A stretch of 64,000 nt of DNA from the NCBI GenBank assembly GCA_041521345.1, contig JBGOHB010000018.1. The stretch is one strand, 5' to 3'. Origin of the DNA: Virgibacillus_N oceani_A. GTDB lineage: Bacteria > Bacillota > Bacilli > Bacillales > Amphibacillaceae. Within the stretch, counting starts at the first letter, position 1. Each line of letters begins with the position of its first letter. Under the pieces are notes generated by a model, which was not told the DNA's origin, ran no database searches, and saw nothing but the letters and a program-made list of their open reading frames with translations. The position numbers and the translations under genes are program-made. Below are positions 61,556-64,000 of this stretch, piece by piece.

Positions 61556-63316
61556 TTACAATACTTTCATATGCCCTTTATAAATAGCTCCTTTAGTCCC
61601 GTCAATGGTAATGTCCTCCCCATTAGAAATGGTGTCAAAAACGTCTTGTACACCTACAATGACAGGGATGCCAAGGCTTACTCCGACTACTGCCGCATGA
61701 GAAGTCAAACCGCCTTCTTCCGTAATAATTCCGCCAGCTTTTTCAATCGCAGGCATCATATCGGGGTCGGTACCGTATGTGACGACGATATCCCCTTCGT
61801 CAACAGAATTTAACGCCTGTTCGGCATTTTTAACAGCCACTGCTTTTCCGTATGCGCTGCGTTTACCGATCCCCTGGCCCTTAGCAAGTACATCTCCGAG
61901 CACATGCACTTTTAGCAGATTTGTCGTGCCACTTTCACCTACTGGAACTCCGGCGGTAATAATAACCCTGCTTCCATGCTCCACCAATCCTGTCTTTAAG
62001 CCGCTTTCTATCGCTATATCAAGCATTTCATCGGTAGAATCAGCTTTTCTTCCCCTGGTAGGGTGTACGCCAAAAACGAGTGCAAGCTGACGGTTAATCC
62101 TGTCATGAAAAGTAACTGCAATTATCGGTGTAGCCGGTCTGTATTTGGAAATCATTCTTGCTGTATGTCCACTTTCGGTTGGAGCAATTATTGCATTTAC
62201 ACCAAGATTCATTGCTGTGTAGGTTACTGACTGACTGATCGCATCGGTAATTGTCATATCTATGTCTTTGGACCTGAATTTTAAAATCGCATGATGATCC
62301 AATGCCGTCTCGGTTTTTAATGCAATATCACTCATCGTTTGTACCGATTCAACCGGATAGTCGCCTGCAGCTGTTTCACCGGAAAGCATAATCGCATCTG
62401 TTCCGTCAAAAATAGCATTAGCTACGTCAGATGCCTCTGCTCTAGTCGGTCTTGGATTCCGCTGCATCGAATCAAGCATCTGCGTTGCTGTAATAACGGG
62501 TTTGCCCGAAAGATTACATTTTTTAATCATCTCTTTTTGGACAAGTGGTACGTCCTCTGCTGGAATTTCCACTCCCAAATCACCACGTGCCACCATTATC
62601 CCATCGCTTACTTCCAGTATTTTATCAAGGTTGTCGACACCTTCCCCGTTCTCTATCTTAGGAATAATTTTAATATGTGTGGCATCATGTTTTTCCAGCA
62701 GTTCCTGAATATCAAATACATCTGAAGGCCGGCGGACAAAGGAAGCAGCGATAAAATCAACATCCTGTTCAATGCCAAATAAAATATCCCGGGCATCTTT
62801 ATCCGTTATGCCTGGCAAATTAACGGAAACATTTGGTACATTAACCCCTTTTTTGTTTGAAATTATTCCTCCGTTAATTACCTTTGTTTTTAATTCATTA
62901 TTTTGTTTGTCAATCTCTAAAACTTCCAGTTCAATTAACCCGTCATCCAGCAGGATCTTTGAGCCTTCATGTACATCATGAATTAATCCTTCATACGTAA
63001 TGGAAAAACGTGCTGCAGTTCCTTCTACCTCATCCACAGTGATTGTGACAAAGCTGTCTTGCTCCAATGCAGCTTCTCCACCTTTAAAGCTCCCTGTACG
63101 AATTTCCGGACCCTTTGTATCCAATAGGATAGCTACTGTTTTTCCTGTATTTTCCTGTGCCATTCTAATATTTTTTATTCGTTCCCCGTGCTCTTCAAAA
63201 TTTCCGTGAGAAAAATTTAAACGAGCCACATTCATTCCTGCTTCAATGAGCTGTTCCAGCTTTTCCACTGTTTCTGAAGCAGGCCCAATCGTACAAACAA
63301 TTTTCGTATTTCTCAT
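61556..63316 (-). CDS. pyk: Pyruvate kinase (with C-terminal PEP-mobilising-type domain)
   Basis: Transfers phosphate from PEP to ADP, 586 residues. The barrel motifs MRNTKIVCTIGPASE, NVARLNFSHGNFEEH, IIPKIENGEGVDNLD and MVARGDLGVEIP are present. Beyond the usual ~470 residues it has the extra C-terminal domain of Bacillus enzymes with GGLTSHAAVVGVSLGIPVIVG, related to the PEP-synthase phosphohistidine domain. AAGGAG precedes the ATG. Downstream of pfkA, forming the late glycolytic operon. Confidence 0.96.
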   Translation of the reverse strand: MRNTKIVCTIGPASETVEKLEQLIEAGMNVARLNFSHGNFEEHGERIKNIRMAQENTGKTVAILLDTKGPEIRTGSFKGGEAALEQDSFVTITVDEVEGTAARFSITYEGLIHDVHEGSKILLDDGLIELEVLEIDKQNNELKTKVINGGIISNKKGVNVPNVSVNLPGITDKDARDILFGIEQDVDFIAASFVRRPSDVFDIQELLEKHDATHIKIIPKIENGEGVDNLDKILEVSDGIMVARGDLGVEIPAEDVPLVQKEMIKKCNLSGKPVITATQMLDSMQRNPRPTRAEASDVANAIFDGTDAIMLSGETAAGDYPVESVQTMSDIALKTETALDHHAILKFRSKDIDMTITDAISQSVTYTAMNLGVNAIIAPTESGHTARMISKYRPATPIIAVTFHDRINRQLALVFGVHPTRGRKADSTDEMLDIAIESGLKTGLVEHGSRVIITAGVPVGESGTTNLLKVHVLGDVLAKGQGIGKRSAYGKAVAVKNAEQALNSVDEGDIVVTYGTDPDMMPAIEKAGGIITEEGGLTSHAAVVGVSLGIPVIVGVQDVFDTISNGEDITIDGTKGAIYKGHMKVL

Positions 63317-63344
63317 GTTTTCATCTCCTTGCAGTTGTTATGGT

Positions 63345-64000
63345 TTATATAGACAGTTCTTTGGATAGCTGGTACATATCTTCGTCAATATGGTGCTTCT
63401 TGGATAAAATGGCGGAAAATTCATTGTTCACCAGTTTGTTCTGGTGTATTCCAACCATTTTACCAGATATTCCCTTTAGTAATAAATCAACGGAATAAGC
63501 CCCCAGTCTGCTTGCCAGTACCCGGTCTGAAGCAGTTGGTGATCCGCCGCGCTGGATGTAGCCTAAAACGGAAACCCTTGTTTCCTGGCTTGTCTCCTCT
63601 TCAATTTTCTTTGCAAAATCAAACCCGCTTCCGACCCCTTCTGCTACAATGATTATACTGTGCTTTTTACCACGTTCATGTCCTCTGACGACTCTTTCCG
63701 TAACTTCATGAAATTCATCGGGTTTTTCCGGAATAATAATACTCTCTGCCCCGTCTGCAAGTCCAGCCCACAATGCAAGGTCTCCAGCATCTCTTCCCAT
63801 TACCTCAATGATATATGTCCGTTCATGCGATGTTGCCGTATCCCGGATCTTATCAATTGCTTCAATAATCGTATTTAATGCAGTATCAAACCCAATCGTA
63901 AAATCGGTTCCGTAAATATCATTATCAATGGTGCCTGGAACGCCAATGCAAGAGAATCCTTTTTCCGTCAGTTTCTGTGCTCCCCGAAAACTCCCATCTC
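63345..64000 (-). CDS. pfkA: 6-phosphofructokinase (partial, cut by window edge)
   Basis: Only the C-terminal two thirds (about 217 codons of roughly 319) lies in the window. The frame is open to the edge and reads DGSFRGAQKL, then GVPGTIDND with the catalytic Asp, then TSHERTYIIEVMGRDAGDLALWAG and RVSVLGYIQRGGSPTASDRV near the effector site. The internal ATG at 63800 is not the start. It is the committing enzyme of glycolysis, followed 28 bases later by pyk. Confidence 0.95.
   Translation of the reverse strand, partial: DGSFRGAQKLTEKGFSCIGVPGTIDNDIYGTDFTIGFDTALNTIIEAIDKIRDTATSHERTYIIEVMGRDAGDLALWAGLADGAESIIIPEKPDEFHEVTERVVRGHERGKKHSIIIVAEGVGSGFDFAKKIEEETSQETRVSVLGYIQRGGSPTASDRVLASRLGAYSVDLLLKGISGKMVGIHQNKLVNNEFSAILSKKHHIDEDMYQLSKELSI

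Noticed and set aside
63345..63800. A complete short gene starting MGRDAGDLALWAG
   Set aside because: The frame stays open to the window edge with conserved phosphofructokinase sequence (GTIDND), so this is an internal methionine of pfkA.

Overview
The window is chromosomal core sequence from a low-GC, spore-forming member of the Bacillaceae, most like Oceanobacillus or Virgibacillus. This rests on gene content and order: dipicolinate synthase, SspI, YtvI, YtxC, SpoIIIE, YmfF-YmfM and the dnaB-dnaI, phoPR and citZ-icd-mdh clusters. Protein linkers rich in Asp and Glu, together with a betaine-type operon, suggest a salt-tolerant organism. Almost all genes lie on the minus strand. I found no rRNA, tRNA, CRISPR array or intact insertion sequence.

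From 1 to about 21,300 the minus strand carries the block that in Bacillus subtilis runs from ymxH to ymfM. Read in the direction of transcription it is ymxH (PRC-barrel), spoVFA-spoVFB (spore dipicolinate), asd-dapG-dapA (lysine/diaminopimelate), tepA-ylzJ, spoIIIE/ftsK, a GntR regulator with a nucleoside (BMP-type) ABC importer, ymfF-ymfH-ymfI-ymfJ, ymfK and rodZ. From about 21,880 to the right edge lies a block that in B. subtilis sits far away on the other side of the chromosome: pheST, ysgA, sspI, ysdC, ysdB, ysdA, infC-rpmI-rplT, thrS, ytxC, dnaBI, nrdR, gapB, coaE-mutM-polA, phoPR, mdh-icd-citZ, ytvI, fxsA, pyk and pfkA (cut by the window edge). The join between the blocks (21,306-21,882) holds a broken group II intron set in a decayed repeat, so it looks like a rearrangement scar.

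Two accessory segments interrupt the second block. One (27,330-32,144, plus strand) is a four-gene operon: a large acidic membrane-anchored protein of unknown function, two ABC-2 permeases and their ATPase. It lies between two intergenic repeats. The other (33,112-35,316, minus strand) is a GbsR-type regulator, an isochorismatase-fold amidohydrolase and a lone glycine-betaine-type binding lipoprotein, with a promoter that overlaps a perfect inverted repeat.

Regulation visible in the sequence includes two T-box leaders (pheS, thrS), an L20-type leader with an ATT-started infC, a sigma-K promoter for spoVFA, a sigma-W promoter for ysdB, a cre-like site at the citZ promoter and about fifteen intrinsic terminators. 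The most unusual layer is a set of structured intergenic repeats. One family occurs as a filled/empty site pair and shows paired compensatory base changes. A second has a copy with perfect 11-bp terminal inverted repeats. A 109-bp palindromic element sits inside the nucleoside-transporter operon.
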